DNA of 64,000 nucleotides from a virus: positions 19,005 through 83,004 of the IMG/VR virus record IMGVR_UViG_3300036399_001297, one strand, 5' to 3'. Below the pieces are notes generated by a model, which was not told the DNA's origin, searched no databases, and saw only the letters and a list, made by a program, of their open reading frames with translations. Below, one piece after another: positions 1 to 8,919 of the stretch. Every line of letters starts with the position of its first letter. The stretch's first letter is position 1. Position numbers and translations under genes: made by a program.

Positions 1-1
1 A

Positions 2-121
2 TATTTTCACCACCAACATAAATATATTCCGGATCATGATGAGATAAAATCTATATCAAAAGACGAATTAATTGTTTTTATGGGAGATTTGCAACAAAAT
101 TATGCTACATATGGAAAATGA
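2..121 (+). CDS. C-terminal end of an upstream gene (partial)
   Basis: An open frame enters from the left edge and runs 39 codons to TGA at 119-121, ending in QQNYATYGK. It overlaps the likely ATG of the next gene (111) by 11 bases, the close coupling seen throughout the glycosyltransferase run. The fragment is too short to name. By position it may be another glycosyltransferase, but nothing in its residues proves that. Confidence 0.5.
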   Translation, partial: YFHHQHKYIPDHDEIKSISKDELIVFMGDLQQNYATYGK

Positions 122-965
122 AAAAATTGGGTGTGCTTTAATAACCTGTGATAGACCCGATTTTTATAAAAAATCGTTAAATTCTTTATTGGATGCGGCT
201 CAAGATAAAAATATAGAATATGTTGTAATAAATGATGGATTAGATAAGCTTCCCCTTTATCCTGTTAATTTTATCGAAACTGGTGGTAAAAAAGGCGTTG
301 CTGTTGCTAAAAATCTAGGGTTAAAATTTTTGATTGATACCGGATGCACACATTTATTTTTAATGGAGGACGACATTGAGATAGTTGATAATAATGTATT
401 TTCTGAATATATAAAAACCTCAAAAAAGACCGGAATAAAACATTTAAATTTTGGATTGCACGGAAACCATAATAGAGATTCTTTCGGGAATCCTACTATT
501 ATAAAATCTATTAATTATGGAAATAATACTATTATAGATTTATACCCAAATATTTTAGGAGCATTTAGTTACTATCATAAATCAGTAATAGAAAAAATTG
601 GTTTTATAGATGAAGAATATTATTTAAGTATGGAACATGTAGATCATACATATAAAGCATCTTTAAATAACTATACAAGCCCTTGGAGATATTTTGCGGA
701 TATTCATAGATCGCATGAATATCTTATAGATATTGTACCAGACCATCAACAAAGTAAAATTAGAAACGAATCAAATTTTCAAGAAATTTTTAAAAAAGGA
801 TTAGATCTTTTTATAAAAAAGAATGGTTTCAGCGTTGTACAAGGATACGGACCCAAAGAAAATTTTGTAGATGAAAAAACCTGTAGAGAAAAACTTAAAG
901 AAATTTATCACATGACAAATATTTTACCTACAGCAGAATCTACCAAATTATCAACCCAAGCATAG
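111..965 (+). CDS. GT-A glycosyltransferase (family 2-like)
   Basis: Putative nucleotide-sugar glycosyltransferase. The N-terminus has the GT2-type opening strand (KIGCALITCDRPDFY), then VVINDG, a GVAVAKNLGL helix and the acidic metal-binding motif LMEDDIEI. It is a paralogue of the N-terminal half of the 3641-5101 protein, which has the same order of motifs (IITFNRPDYY, VINDG, LGVAISKN, VEDDV). I chose ATG 111 because it aligns with that paralogue; ATG 102 and TTG 72 are also in frame. The last 58 bases run into the end of the antisense gene 908-1786, so its native C-terminus may have been replaced. Substrate and acceptor cannot be read from the sequence. Confidence 0.8.
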   Translation: MENEKIGCALITCDRPDFYKKSLNSLLDAAQDKNIEYVVINDGLDKLPLYPVNFIETGGKKGVAVAKNLGLKFLIDTGCTHLFLMEDDIEIVDNNVFSEYIKTSKKTGIKHLNFGLHGNHNRDSFGNPTIIKSINYGNNTIIDLYPNILGAFSYYHKSVIEKIGFIDEEYYLSMEHVDHTYKASLNNYTSPWRYFADIHRSHEYLIDIVPDHQQSKIRNESNFQEIFKKGLDLFIKKNGFSVVQGYGPKENFVDEKTCREKLKEIYHMTNILPTAESTKLSTQA

Positions 966-1786
966 ACTTCGGTTTCAAAATAGGAAATAATATCATCTAT
1001 TTCTTCTTGAAGTTCTGGTGTTATTTGTACAGAATACGGACCTTGAGGAGTTCCCCAAGTAAAATATGTAGGCAAAACTTTAGGAAATTCTCTATTAAAA
1101 ACAATTTTTCCGGTTATTATATATTGAGCTATTACTTCATTTGTAAACTCATAAACATTTCTTAATTTTCTATCTCTTGCTGATTTAAAAGTACCTAGAG
1201 CATGAGCAACTTGTCTTTGAATTTCTCTTATATTTCTTATTTTTTTAAAATCGGGTTCATAACTAGAAACTTTTAAATTTCTTTTATAAATTTTTTCGGA
1301 AACACTATTGATCATTTTTTGAAGCATATTATCAAGTTGAATATATTCGTAACTATTACCATTAATATCACCAGATCTTCTTAGAGCATGACCGAATCGA
1401 TGCGCTAATGTCCACGCAGTAGTAGGTACTTTTTCGGCTCCTTTATTATTAGTAAAAAAAATTGTAATATTATTTTCATTAATAGGAATATCTAATTTTA
1501 ATTTATCTCTAATAAAATAAGGATCTACTTCGCCAACTTCGGTATATTTCCATCCTTCTTTTGTAGAAACCATATAGATATCAAAATCCTGTCTGGTTTT
1601 AGCCCAAAGTTTTTTTATTTTTTCTACACCAGCATTACTAGTTAATATACCACGACTTGCCTTATCGTATCCTCTTTTTTTAGAAGTCGGTTCCCATTCA
1701 CCAACTAAATTAAAACTATCTATCGGTGCCTCTTTTAATAAATTAGAATATATGTTTTCTAAAAAAATTTGATCATTATCTCTCAT
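908..1786 (-). CDS. Phage protein with HRxGH motif and capsid-targeting-like N-terminus
   Basis: A 292-residue protein of unknown function. Residues 1-19 form a likely amphipathic helix ending LLKE/A, resembling T4 capsid-targeting sequences cut by the gp21 protease after (L/I)xE. In the middle, WTLAHRFGHALRR looks like a metal-binding HExxH motif whose Glu is replaced by Arg, so a hydrolytic zinc peptidase role is doubtful. Downstream of it lie YEFTNEVIAQYIITGK and a Pro/Gly/Thr segment. The ATG at 1786 overlaps the stop of the upstream minus-strand gene by 4 bases, so the pair is translationally coupled. It converges on the glycosyltransferase with a 58-base overlap. Confidence 0.75.
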   Translation of the reverse strand: MRDNDQIFLENIYSNLLKEAPIDSFNLVGEWEPTSKKRGYDKASRGILTSNAGVEKIKKLWAKTRQDFDIYMVSTKEGWKYTEVGEVDPYFIRDKLKLDIPINENNITIFFTNNKGAEKVPTTAWTLAHRFGHALRRSGDINGNSYEYIQLDNMLQKMINSVSEKIYKRNLKVSSYEPDFKKIRNIREIQRQVAHALGTFKSARDRKLRNVYEFTNEVIAQYIITGKIVFNREFPKVLPTYFTWGTPQGPYSVQITPELQEEIDDIISYFETEVYAWVDNLVDSAVGKIFVM

Positions 1787-2055
1787 TTTTTCTTTTTTCT
1801 TTTTTTAGGAACACAGTTAGGAACCATTCTTTTTCCCTTTTTCTTCATTCCTTGCTGCTCATATCCTTCCCAACAAGCTTCTAATATCATATTAAAATCT
1901 AAATATGATTCTGTCTGAGATTCGTTTTCACTAGATGATATAGCACCGATTTGAGCTACTGCTTTCTTTTTAGTACCATGCGTACCAAAACATTTATTTC
2001 CTGCTTTTTTACAAACTTTATATTTATTACCGGATTTTTTTATAGTGTAGGGCAT
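1783..2055 (-). CDS. Small basic Cys-containing protein, possibly packaged with DNA
   Basis: About 90 residues, very rich in Lys (ends PKKRKKKK). It starts PYTIKKSGNKYKVCKKAG, a basic Cys-containing module found in phages and giant viruses, followed by a middle helix (LDFNMILEACWEGYEQQG) with an ILE/A site and the segment KGKRMVPNCVPKK. I chose ATG 2055 rather than 2076 because it clears the stop of the upstream gene and lies behind a TAAGTA element. A DNA-binding or virion role is inferred from charge only. Function is not known. Confidence 0.65.
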   Translation of the reverse strand: MPYTIKKSGNKYKVCKKAGNKCFGTHGTKKKAVAQIGAISSSENESQTESYLDFNMILEACWEGYEQQGMKKKGKRMVPNCVPKKRKKKK

Positions 2056-2060
2056 ATTAT

Positions 2061-2066
2061 TACTTA
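2061..2066 (-). promoter_or_regulatory. Late-promoter-like TAAGTA element
   Basis: Minus-strand AATAAGTAATAATATG: the TAAGTA core ends 5 bases before the ATG at 2055. It matches the recurrent element seen before many other genes here. Confidence 0.45.
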
Positions 2067-2069
2067 TTA

Positions 2070-3569
2070 CTAACAATTAGCATTATCGTATGTACAAGAT
2101 CCATCGTCACACATATAGTTAACATTTGGATTATAATTAGATGAACAATAGTCTGTACATCCTCTTACTTCTGGTAAACATGAACCATCATCAAATTGAG
2201 CCGAATAACTATAATTCGAAGAACATGGATTTGTACAACCAAAATATTCAGGACAATTTGCATAATCGTAATTACAAGACCCATCATCACATAAAACAGA
2301 TGGGTTATAGTTAGATGAACAATAATCATTTAAACAACCCTTACTTTCAGCATTACACGATCCGTCATCTATTACCGCAGTATAATCATAATTCGATGAA
2401 CATGGATTTGTACATCCATATGTTATTAGAGTTCCGATTGCGTTTTGATATTCTATTGGATATCCGCCATATTGATCGGTGCAATTTGAACAAGTTCTAC
2501 TTTGTTGAAAGTATTGTCCTTGCGGAACAGTGGAAGGATCAGGTGTCCAAGATGTCCAATTTGGTGTTGTAATACCAACAGCAGATTTAGTTTGATTCGT
2601 AAAACAACCTCCCAAGTCACTTCTAGATTGTGTGAAAATTGTATTAAAGCAATAGTTAGTCGGTTCTGGTGTCCAATTTGACCAATTAGGAGTTGTACAA
2701 GGTTCTGAATACTCATAGGTTCTTATAACACCGCTTTCACATTTAACGCCTGCCCAAGATACACTTCCAACTTCAGGTGGACATGTACCACAATTCTGCG
2801 AACTTGCGTATCTTCCGTATTCATCATAATTCCATATATATTCTCCTAATTGAATAAATTCACAATTCGTTTCTCTGCCATAACCATATCTTAAATTTGG
2901 TTGTATCGTACATGTGAAATTTAATATACAATCACCTCCGGTATTACAATATGGATCATAATAACTAAGAATACTACCACTACCGAAACCACTGCAATCA
3001 TCTGGACCGCAACTTCCAGTATGATATGCAGAATCTGGTGGATACTCAATTTTCATTTCTCTTGTTTTGTAATAAGTACCGTTAGATAAAAATTTACAGC
3101 TTGTATTTACTATAGGTGCTGGCGGCGTCCATTCGGGTAAAACTATTAAAGTAGGCGTAGGATTAGGTGTATTAGTAGGTGTTCCTGTTGGTGTATTAGT
3201 AGGTGTTCCTGTTGGTGTATTAGTAGGCGTCTCTGTCGGAGTATTAGTAGGTGTCTCTGTCGGAGTATTTGTTGGTATAGGTGTATTAGTAGGTGTTCCT
3301 GTAGGTGTTATAGTGGGATTATTAGTAGGTAAAGGTGTATTAGTAGGTGTTCCGGTAGGAGTGCTAGTAGGAACCAGAGACGGTACAGGCGTGGGTGTAG
3401 GAGGAACTGGTGTAGAAGTAGGTCTAGGTGTGGGGGTAGGTGTATACAAATAGTCAGTATCACAACACGTAATTGTTTTACCATCAAGACATTCAAAAAC
3501 CATATGTGGAATTTTTCCATAATCCACAGATTTAAAACGACCTCCAGCTAAATTTATTTTATTATACAC
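2070..3569 (-). CDS. Thr/Pro-repeat, Cys-rich surface protein (putative adhesin or fibre)
   Basis: A 499-residue modular protein. After about 45 residues comes a long Thr/Pro stalk ([12 protein letters not shown] units, about residues 42-142). Next are two thrombospondin-1-like stretches ([10 protein letters not shown] and [10 protein letters not shown], each followed by spaced Cys). The C-terminus has four Cys repeats of the type [15 protein letters not shown], known from Bacteroidota surface proteins. There is no obvious signal peptide, so a virion-displayed host-binding protein fits best, by inference. The start is GTG at 3569, behind an ATAAGTAT element. The repeats make length variation likely. 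Confidence 0.75.
   Translation of the reverse strand: MYNKINLAGGRFKSVDYGKIPHMVFECLDGKTITCCDTDYLYTPTPTPRPTSTPVPPTPTPVPSLVPTSTPTGTPTNTPLPTNNPTITPTGTPTNTPIPTNTPTETPTNTPTETPTNTPTGTPTNTPTGTPTNTPNPTPTLIVLPEWTPPAPIVNTSCKFLSNGTYYKTREMKIEYPPDSAYHTGSCGPDDCSGFGSGSILSYYDPYCNTGGDCILNFTCTIQPNLRYGYGRETNCEFIQLGEYIWNYDEYGRYASSQNCGTCPPEVGSVSWAGVKCESGVIRTYEYSEPCTTPNWSNWTPEPTNYCFNTIFTQSRSDLGGCFTNQTKSAVGITTPNWTSWTPDPSTVPQGQYFQQSRTCSNCTDQYGGYPIEYQNAIGTLITYGCTNPCSSNYDYTAVIDDGSCNAESKGCLNDYCSSNYNPSVLCDDGSCNYDYANCPEYFGCTNPCSSNYSYSAQFDDGSCLPEVRGCTDYCSSNYNPNVNYMCDDGSCTYDNANC
3151..3447 (-). repeat. Thr/Pro-coding tandem repeat
   Basis: Degenerate units of about 24 bases (core GTATTAGTAGGTGTTCCTGT as read on the plus strand) encode TNTPTGTP-like octads in the 2070-3569 protein. 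Several adjacent units are identical in DNA, suggesting recent slippage or unequal recombination. Confidence 0.85.
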
Positions 3570-3574
3570 TTTGA

Positions 3575-3582
3575 ATACTTAT
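3575..3582 (-). promoter_or_regulatory. Late-promoter-like ATAAGTAT element
   Basis: Minus-strand AATAAGTATTCAAAGTG places the element 5 bases before the GTG start of the Thr/Pro-repeat protein, supporting that unusual start codon. Confidence 0.45.
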
Positions 3583-3632
3583 TTTTTTTTACAAAAAATA
3601 TTGATATTTATTGTTTTTGTAATAATATATAA

Positions 3633-3640
3633 TATAAATT
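3633..3640 (+). promoter_or_regulatory. TATAAATT late-promoter-like element
   Basis: TATAAATT abuts the ATG at 3641 directly, the same arrangement as before the tail sheath gene on the minus strand. It may drive the glycosyltransferase cassette. An overlapping TATAAT at 3628-3633 could be a host-type -10 box, but no convincing -35 was found. Confidence 0.4.
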
Positions 3641-5101
3641 ATGCCAAAAATTGGAGTAGCTATTATAACCTTTAACAGACCCGACTATTATAAACAAGTA
3701 TTAGAAAAGATACCAAAAAATAAAATAGATCATTTAATTGTTATAAATGATGGTAAAAATGTATATGTTGAAAATAATGATGCTGATTGTGTTATAAAAA
3801 ATAATACTCAATTAGGGGTAGCCATTTCAAAAAATAAAGCTCTAAAAATTTTAATAGAAAAATACGAGTGTGATTATATCTTTATAGTCGAAGATGATGT
3901 TTTAATTTTAGATGAAAACGTTTTTGATATTTATATTGATACTGCAAATATTTTTGGGGTGCATCATTTAAATTTTGAAAAGGTTGCAGGAAATGATAAG
4001 ACTTTAAAATATTCGTATGAATCACCGTCAGGACATTCTATTGGTTTTTATCACAACCCTCAAGGAGCATTTTCATTTTTCAATAGCAATATAATTAAAA
4101 AGTTAGGATACTTTGATGAAAATTATACTAATGCATTTGAACATATTGATTTAGAATATAATTTAGCTAAAAATAAAGTAGCACCACCCTTTTGGTATTT
4201 TCCTGATGTTTTACATTCCGACAAACTTTTAACTACCATTGAAGGAAGTGATGAAAATTCTACTATAACAAATAAAGAAAAATACAGAGAAAATTGGGAT
4301 AAATCAGCCGAATATTTTGTAAAGAAACATGGATTTTTTACAAATACGATTCAAGAAATAGATAAAAAACTTCTACCGATGTTTTTAATACATCTTGAAA
4401 AAAATTATAGCAGAAAAAAACTATACAATAAGAATAAAAAGTTAGCAATCATAATTCCTTACAGAGACAGAAAATTAGCATTGGATACTATTATACCAAA
4501 ACTGTCCGAATATGTGTCAAAACAAGTTGAAAATTTTGAAATGTTTGTTGTAGAACAAGACAATAATAATCCTTTTAATAAAGGACTATTAAACAATCTC
4601 GGATTTTTAATAAATCCTGATTTTGATTATTATTGTTTTCATGATGTTGATTTGATACCAGAATTTTCGGATTATTCTTATCCCGAAAAACCAACACATT
4701 TAAGTTCTCATTGTAGTCAATTTAATTATATTAATATTCCAGATAAAATAATGGGAGGAGTTATAACTTTTCAAAAAGAACATTTTATAAAAGTAAACGG
4801 ATATCCTAACAATTTTGAAGGATGGGGGAAAGAAGATGATTGCTTATATTTGAGATGTGAAAAAAATAATTTAAATCCGTATAAACATCCATTCGGCCGA
4901 TATTTTTCAGTACCTCATCAACATAGATTAACAAATGAAATTGAAAATGAATTACATCTAAAAAACGGTAAAAAGTTTAAAGAAGAATCCGAAGGATTAT
5001 CTAACGGAGATATCAATGGGTTATCAACCATTGACATTAATAAATTTTTACTTAATATTAAGAAGGAAAATTTATATACACATATAAAAATTAAATTATA
5101 A
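3641..5101 (+). CDS. Two-domain glycosyltransferase: GT2-like fused to GT7 galactosyltransferase-like
   Basis: A 486-residue fusion. Residues 1 to about 250 form a GT-A domain paralogous to the 111-965 protein (IITFNRPDYY, VEDDVLI). From about residue 265 a second GT-A domain has the hallmarks of the beta-1,4-galactosyltransferase (GT7) family: AIIIPYRDR, the DxD-type FHDVDLIPE, GGVITF, NGYPNNF and the diagnostic EGWGKEDD. The donor is probably a UDP-hexose, as in GT7, but this is inferred. A linker with KNYSRKKLYNKNKK separates the domains. It starts the downstream cassette, with gaps of only 1-2 bases between genes. Confidence 0.85.
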   Translation: MPKIGVAIITFNRPDYYKQVLEKIPKNKIDHLIVINDGKNVYVENNDADCVIKNNTQLGVAISKNKALKILIEKYECDYIFIVEDDVLILDENVFDIYIDTANIFGVHHLNFEKVAGNDKTLKYSYESPSGHSIGFYHNPQGAFSFFNSNIIKKLGYFDENYTNAFEHIDLEYNLAKNKVAPPFWYFPDVLHSDKLLTTIEGSDENSTITNKEKYRENWDKSAEYFVKKHGFFTNTIQEIDKKLLPMFLIHLEKNYSRKKLYNKNKKLAIIIPYRDRKLALDTIIPKLSEYVSKQVENFEMFVVEQDNNNPFNKGLLNNLGFLINPDFDYYCFHDVDLIPEFSDYSYPEKPTHLSSHCSQFNYINIPDKIMGGVITFQKEHFIKVNGYPNNFEGWGKEDDCLYLRCEKNNLNPYKHPFGRYFSVPHQHRLTNEIENELHLKNGKKFKEESEGLSNGDINGLSTIDINKFLLNIKKENLYTHIKIKL

Positions 5102-5103
5102 TC

Positions 5104-5643
5104 ATGAATAAAAAATTATCAATTTTGATGTGCGGTTTGAAAGACAGAGAGCCGCTATTAATGAACTTGGCTAAAATTTTGAAAACTCAAGGTGATGGGC
5201 GTATAGAAATATTAGCAAATATAGACGCAGGAGAATCCTCTATTGGAAAAAAAAGAAATGAACTTTTATATTCTGCAAAAGGAGAATATGTTTGTTTCGT
5301 TGATGACGATGATATGATATCACCATATTACATATCAAAAATATTAAATGGTATAGAAACAAATCCTGACTGTGTAGGTATTAAAGGTGTGATAGTACAA
5401 CGAAATATACAACCAAGAATATTTATACATTCGGTACAATATAAGGATTGGTACGAAGAAAATAAAATATATTATAGGTGTCCAAATCATTTAAACCCAA
5501 TAAAAAGAGAAATAGCCAAACAAGTAGGATTTCCTGATGTATCCTATCATGAAGATCAAAATTTTTCATTAAGAGTTAAAGACCTTTTAAAAACCGAATC
5601 GTTTATAGACGAACCACTTTATTTTTATTATCCATCAAAATAA
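5104..5643 (+). CDS. GT-A glycosyltransferase, short (family 2-like)
   Basis: A 179-residue single-domain enzyme. The features are LSILMCGLKDRE at the N-terminus, GKKRNELLYSAKGEYV and the metal-binding run FVDDDDMISPYY. The C-terminal SYHEDQNFSLRV supplies the usual acidic catalytic region. It resembles the C-terminal domain of the next gene (SIGYKRDSLVKTAKGKYL, FVDDDDDIS), so the two likely arose by duplication. The next gene follows after 1 base. Confidence 0.8.
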   Translation: MNKKLSILMCGLKDREPLLMNLAKILKTQGDGRIEILANIDAGESSIGKKRNELLYSAKGEYVCFVDDDDMISPYYISKILNGIETNPDCVGIKGVIVQRNIQPRIFIHSVQYKDWYEENKIYYRCPNHLNPIKREIAKQVGFPDVSYHEDQNFSLRVKDLLKTESFIDEPLYFYYPSK

Positions 5644-5644
5644 T

Positions 5645-6910
5645 ATGCAGACAGATCATAAACTTTTAATCAAATTTCCCACCAGAAACAGACCAGAAAA
5701 ATTTTTTTCGGTTCTTGATGAATATATAAAAAAGGCAAATAATTTAAACAAAATTGCTTTCCTGATTACTCTTGATAATGACGATCAATCTATGAAAAAA
5801 AATATCCATAGATTGGAAGAGTATAAAAAAATATGTAAATTAGTATATTTTTTCGGTGACAGCAAAACGAAAATACAAGCTTGTAACGCAGACATAAATA
5901 AGGTTTCTGGTTGGGATATTATTTTATTGGCCTCTGATGATATGATTCCGATTATAAATGGATACGATGATATTATTAGAAAAGATATGAATGATTTTTT
6001 TGGGGATATGGACGGAGTTTTGTGGTATAATGATGGCGGACAAAATCGAATCAATACCCTTTCTATATTAGGAAAAAAATACTACGAGAGATTTGGTTAT
6101 ATTTATCATCCAGATTATATTAGCCTTTGGTGCGATAACGAATTCACCGAAGTATCGGAACGTTTAAATAAAGTATATAAATCCGATAAAATTATTATAG
6201 AACATAAACATCCAGCATACCAAAAAACAAATTATGATGAATTGTATGTAAGAAACGAATCATACTTTAGCATAGATAAAGAAATATACGAAAGAAGAAA
6301 CGCTAAAAATTTTGATTTAGATGAAAAAGATTATCCTATAAGTTTATCGATTTTGACTCCGTCCGTACCAGAAAGGATAGAATCGCATCTAATTCCTCTT
6401 TTAAATAAAATTAAAGGTCAAATCGGAGATTTGCCAATAGAACATTTAGTTTTAATAGATAATAAAAAAAGAAGCATTGGTTATAAAAGAGATAGTTTGG
6501 TGAAAACCGCTAAAGGAAAATATTTGGCGTTTGTTGATGACGATGATGATATATCAGAAGATTATGTTTCTGAATTATATGACGCAATATCAAAAACTAA
6601 TGTAGATGTGATAACATTTGACCAATATTGTTATGTCAACGATAATGGAGTTAGTGTTATAAATTTTTCATTGAATCATAAAGAAAATGAAAATTACCGC
6701 CCAAACTCTAATATAAAAAGAATGCCTTTCCATGTGTGCGCTTGGAGAAGTAAAATAGCCCAAAAATATGATTTTGTCGATTTAAATTACTCCGAAGATT
6801 GGTATTGGTGTGAGCAACTTTTAAAAGAAACAAAAACAGAATTTCATATAGATAAAATTTTACACTCATATATCTATAGTGATAAAGTTACAACAACACC
6901 TCATAGATAA
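5645..6910 (+). CDS. Two-domain GT-A glycosyltransferase
   Basis: A 421-residue protein with two GT-A-like halves. The N-terminal half opens KFPTRNRPEKFF, continues LITLDNDDQSM and has LLASDDMIP. The C-terminal half (from about residue 235) opens SLSILTPSVPER and carries KRDSLVKTAKGKYL and FVDDDDDISEDY, close to the whole 5104-5643 protein. NYSEDWYWCEQLL supplies the late acidic motif. It is followed with no gap by the gene at 6911. Such tandem enzymes usually build a short defined glycan; whether the target is virion protein, DNA or host surface is unknown. Confidence 0.8.
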   Translation: MQTDHKLLIKFPTRNRPEKFFSVLDEYIKKANNLNKIAFLITLDNDDQSMKKNIHRLEEYKKICKLVYFFGDSKTKIQACNADINKVSGWDIILLASDDMIPIINGYDDIIRKDMNDFFGDMDGVLWYNDGGQNRINTLSILGKKYYERFGYIYHPDYISLWCDNEFTEVSERLNKVYKSDKIIIEHKHPAYQKTNYDELYVRNESYFSIDKEIYERRNAKNFDLDEKDYPISLSILTPSVPERIESHLIPLLNKIKGQIGDLPIEHLVLIDNKKRSIGYKRDSLVKTAKGKYLAFVDDDDDISEDYVSELYDAISKTNVDVITFDQYCYVNDNGVSVINFSLNHKENENYRPNSNIKRMPFHVCAWRSKIAQKYDFVDLNYSEDWYWCEQLLKETKTEFHIDKILHSYIYSDKVTTTPHR

Positions 6911-7600
6911 ATGAAAAAAATGATAACTTTTTGTCTTTTTGGTGATAAAAAGATCTTTCAAGAGGGGGCAATTAAAAACATAAAATTGTCTCAAGAAATA
7001 TATCCAGATTGGATATTAAAATTTTATGTATTCAAAGAAGATTTTAATTTTTCATCAAGACTCGAAAACTATAAAAATGTAGAAGTTGAAAAAATTGATA
7101 AAGATGGAGGGTTTTATTCGACTATTTATAGATTTTTACCATTAAGCGATCCGAGTATTAATTATTTTATATCAAGAGATTGCGATTCTCGTATATCTTA
7201 TAGGGAGAAACTTGCGGTAGATGAATGGATAAATTCAAATAAATGTTTTCATATAATGAAAGATCATCCTTTTCATATAACACCGGAATATCCTATTTTA
7301 GCTGGTATGTTTGGATCAAAGGGAGGCATTTTTCCTGATATTAAAAACTATATGAAAAATATATGTAAAAATTTTGAGGATCAAAAAGGAATAGATCAAA
7401 AGTTTTTATACCATTTATATCATGATTATGTAAAAAATGATTATATATTGCATCATTCTGAAAACTTTCCTACACCTAGAGACTTTAAAAAAGATAAAAT
7501 ATTTTTTGTGGGTCAAGCCTTTGATGAGAATGATAATTTTCACGCCAACTGGAAAGTTGATTTAGAAAAATTAGGTATAAATATAAATAACTATCAATGA
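6911..7600 (+). CDS. Putative glycosyltransferase with DxD motif
   Basis: A 229-residue protein. The key stretch is YFISRDCDSRISYREKLA, a DxD-type motif followed by the Arg-rich segment typical of a family of viral and bacterial putative glycosyltransferases, then AVDEWINS, HIMKDHPFH and LAGMFGSKGG. It starts right at the stop of the preceding gene, and its TGA overlaps the next ATG. Donor and acceptor are unknown. Confidence 0.7.
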   Translation: MKKMITFCLFGDKKIFQEGAIKNIKLSQEIYPDWILKFYVFKEDFNFSSRLENYKNVEVEKIDKDGGFYSTIYRFLPLSDPSINYFISRDCDSRISYREKLAVDEWINSNKCFHIMKDHPFHITPEYPILAGMFGSKGGIFPDIKNYMKNICKNFEDQKGIDQKFLYHLYHDYVKNDYILHHSENFPTPRDFKKDKIFFVGQAFDENDNFHANWKVDLEKLGININNYQ

Positions 7601-8271
7601 TTTATATATATCATCATTTAGGTCTAGGGGATCATATAATATGTAATGGTTTGGTCAGATCGTTAATAAAAAATAATTTAGAATATACTTTGTTCGTTAG
7701 ACCCCAATATTTAAATAGTGTTAAATATATGTATAAGGATTTAACAAATTTATCATTTAAAGAAGGATGTGATAACAGTATAAATAATTTTTTATATAGT
7801 ATAGATGTTCACAATCAAATTAGAATAGGATTTATACAAGCACCAGAAAATTATTCTTGGGATGAATATTTTTATATCCAAAAAAACATATCATTCATAA
7901 ATAGATGGGAAATGTTTAAAATAGATAGAGATTTTTATAAAGAAGATGAACTGTTTAATAAATTAAATCCAGAAAATTCTAAATTTGCTTTGATACATAA
8001 TGCTGGTAGTGATGGTAATGATCGTATAGATTATTCTAAAATAGATCCAACCTTAAAAATTATTAAAGTTTCTCCCGAACACACAGATAACATTTTTAGT
8101 TATTTAGGATTGGTTTATAGAGCAGAAGAGATACATTGCGTAGAATCTTGTTTTAATGTGTTAGTTGATTCTCTAGACGTTAATACTAAATTATTTTATC
8201 ACAAAAATCATAATAGAAGAAGTGTAGAAAAAAATCAACATAAACTTAAAAAACAATGGATTATAGTATAA
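7597..8271 (+). CDS. Putative GT-B-type glycosyltransferase fragment-like protein
   Basis: A 224-residue protein opening IYHHLGLGDHIICNGLVR. This GLGDHI motif is found at the N-terminus of heptosyltransferase-like (GT9/GT-B) proteins and of related phage and giant-virus proteins. The C-terminal half has KISPEHT-like KVSPEHTDN, GLVYRAEEIHCVES and DSLDV, matching the nucleotide-binding half of GT-B enzymes. It is shorter than full GT9 enzymes, so it may be a minimal or divergent form. It overlaps both neighbours (ATGA at its start, 16 bases at its end). Confidence 0.6.
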   Translation: MIYIYHHLGLGDHIICNGLVRSLIKNNLEYTLFVRPQYLNSVKYMYKDLTNLSFKEGCDNSINNFLYSIDVHNQIRIGFIQAPENYSWDEYFYIQKNISFINRWEMFKIDRDFYKEDELFNKLNPENSKFALIHNAGSDGNDRIDYSKIDPTLKIIKVSPEHTDNIFSYLGLVYRAEEIHCVESCFNVLVDSLDVNTKLFYHKNHNRRSVEKNQHKLKKQWIIV

Positions 8272-8906
8272 AAAATTTTGAAGAATATTATGATGTATTA
8301 CCAAACGGATTAATACATCAAAAAAAAATTATAAATGAAATTAAAAAATATGATTTTGAATATGTAAATGATCGATACAATTTGTATGGCGATCAATGCG
8401 ATATGATGTCTTATTTAAGGTATGGTTTTTTAATGGGTGCTATAAAAGAAATACCAAAATCTATATTGGATGTTGGGTATGGTAATGGAAGTTTTTTAAA
8501 AATATGTAAAAATTCAATTAAAACTTGTTATGGTAATGATATTTCGGGGTATCCCTTACCTAAAAATGTTTATTTCGTGGATGATATAACAAAAGATTAT
8601 TACGATGTTATTAGTTTTTTCGATGTTTTAGAGCATTTTGGTGATATAAATATAATAAAAAAATTAAATTGTAAATATATTTATATAAGTGTTCCAGAGT
8701 GTCATTTTATTAACAAAGAATGGTTTTGGAATTGGAAGCATCGTAGACCAGACGAACATTTATGGCACTTCAATATTGATTCTATAACGTCTTTTTTTAA
8801 AACAAATGGTTTCGATTTAGTTTCATCATCAAACGTGGAAGATATCATCAGAAAACCTTCCGACGAAACATCAAATATTTTATCTTGTGTTTTCCAAAAA
8901 AAATAA
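8256..8906 (+). CDS. SAM-dependent methyltransferase (class I)
   Basis: A 216-residue Rossmann-fold methyltransferase. Motif I is ILDVGYGNGSFL, followed by an acidic residue in YGNDISGYPL and the post-motif FFDVLEHFGD, as in small-molecule and sugar methyltransferases with a DVLEH segment. Two HLWHFN/RRPDEH segments with His may shape the active site. Its place at the end of the glycosyltransferase cassette suggests methylation of a sugar or glycan cap, which is inference. It overlaps the preceding gene by 16 bases. Confidence 0.8.
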   Translation: MDYSIKNFEEYYDVLPNGLIHQKKIINEIKKYDFEYVNDRYNLYGDQCDMMSYLRYGFLMGAIKEIPKSILDVGYGNGSFLKICKNSIKTCYGNDISGYPLPKNVYFVDDITKDYYDVISFFDVLEHFGDINIIKKLNCKYIYISVPECHFINKEWFWNWKHRRPDEHLWHFNIDSITSFFKTNGFDLVSSSNVEDIIRKPSDETSNILSCVFQKK

Positions 8907-8919
8907 TATAATATTTTAA

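Noticed and set aside
3151-3447. Tandem repeats as a possible CRISPR array
   Set aside because: Units are contiguous and coding (Thr/Pro), with no unique spacers.
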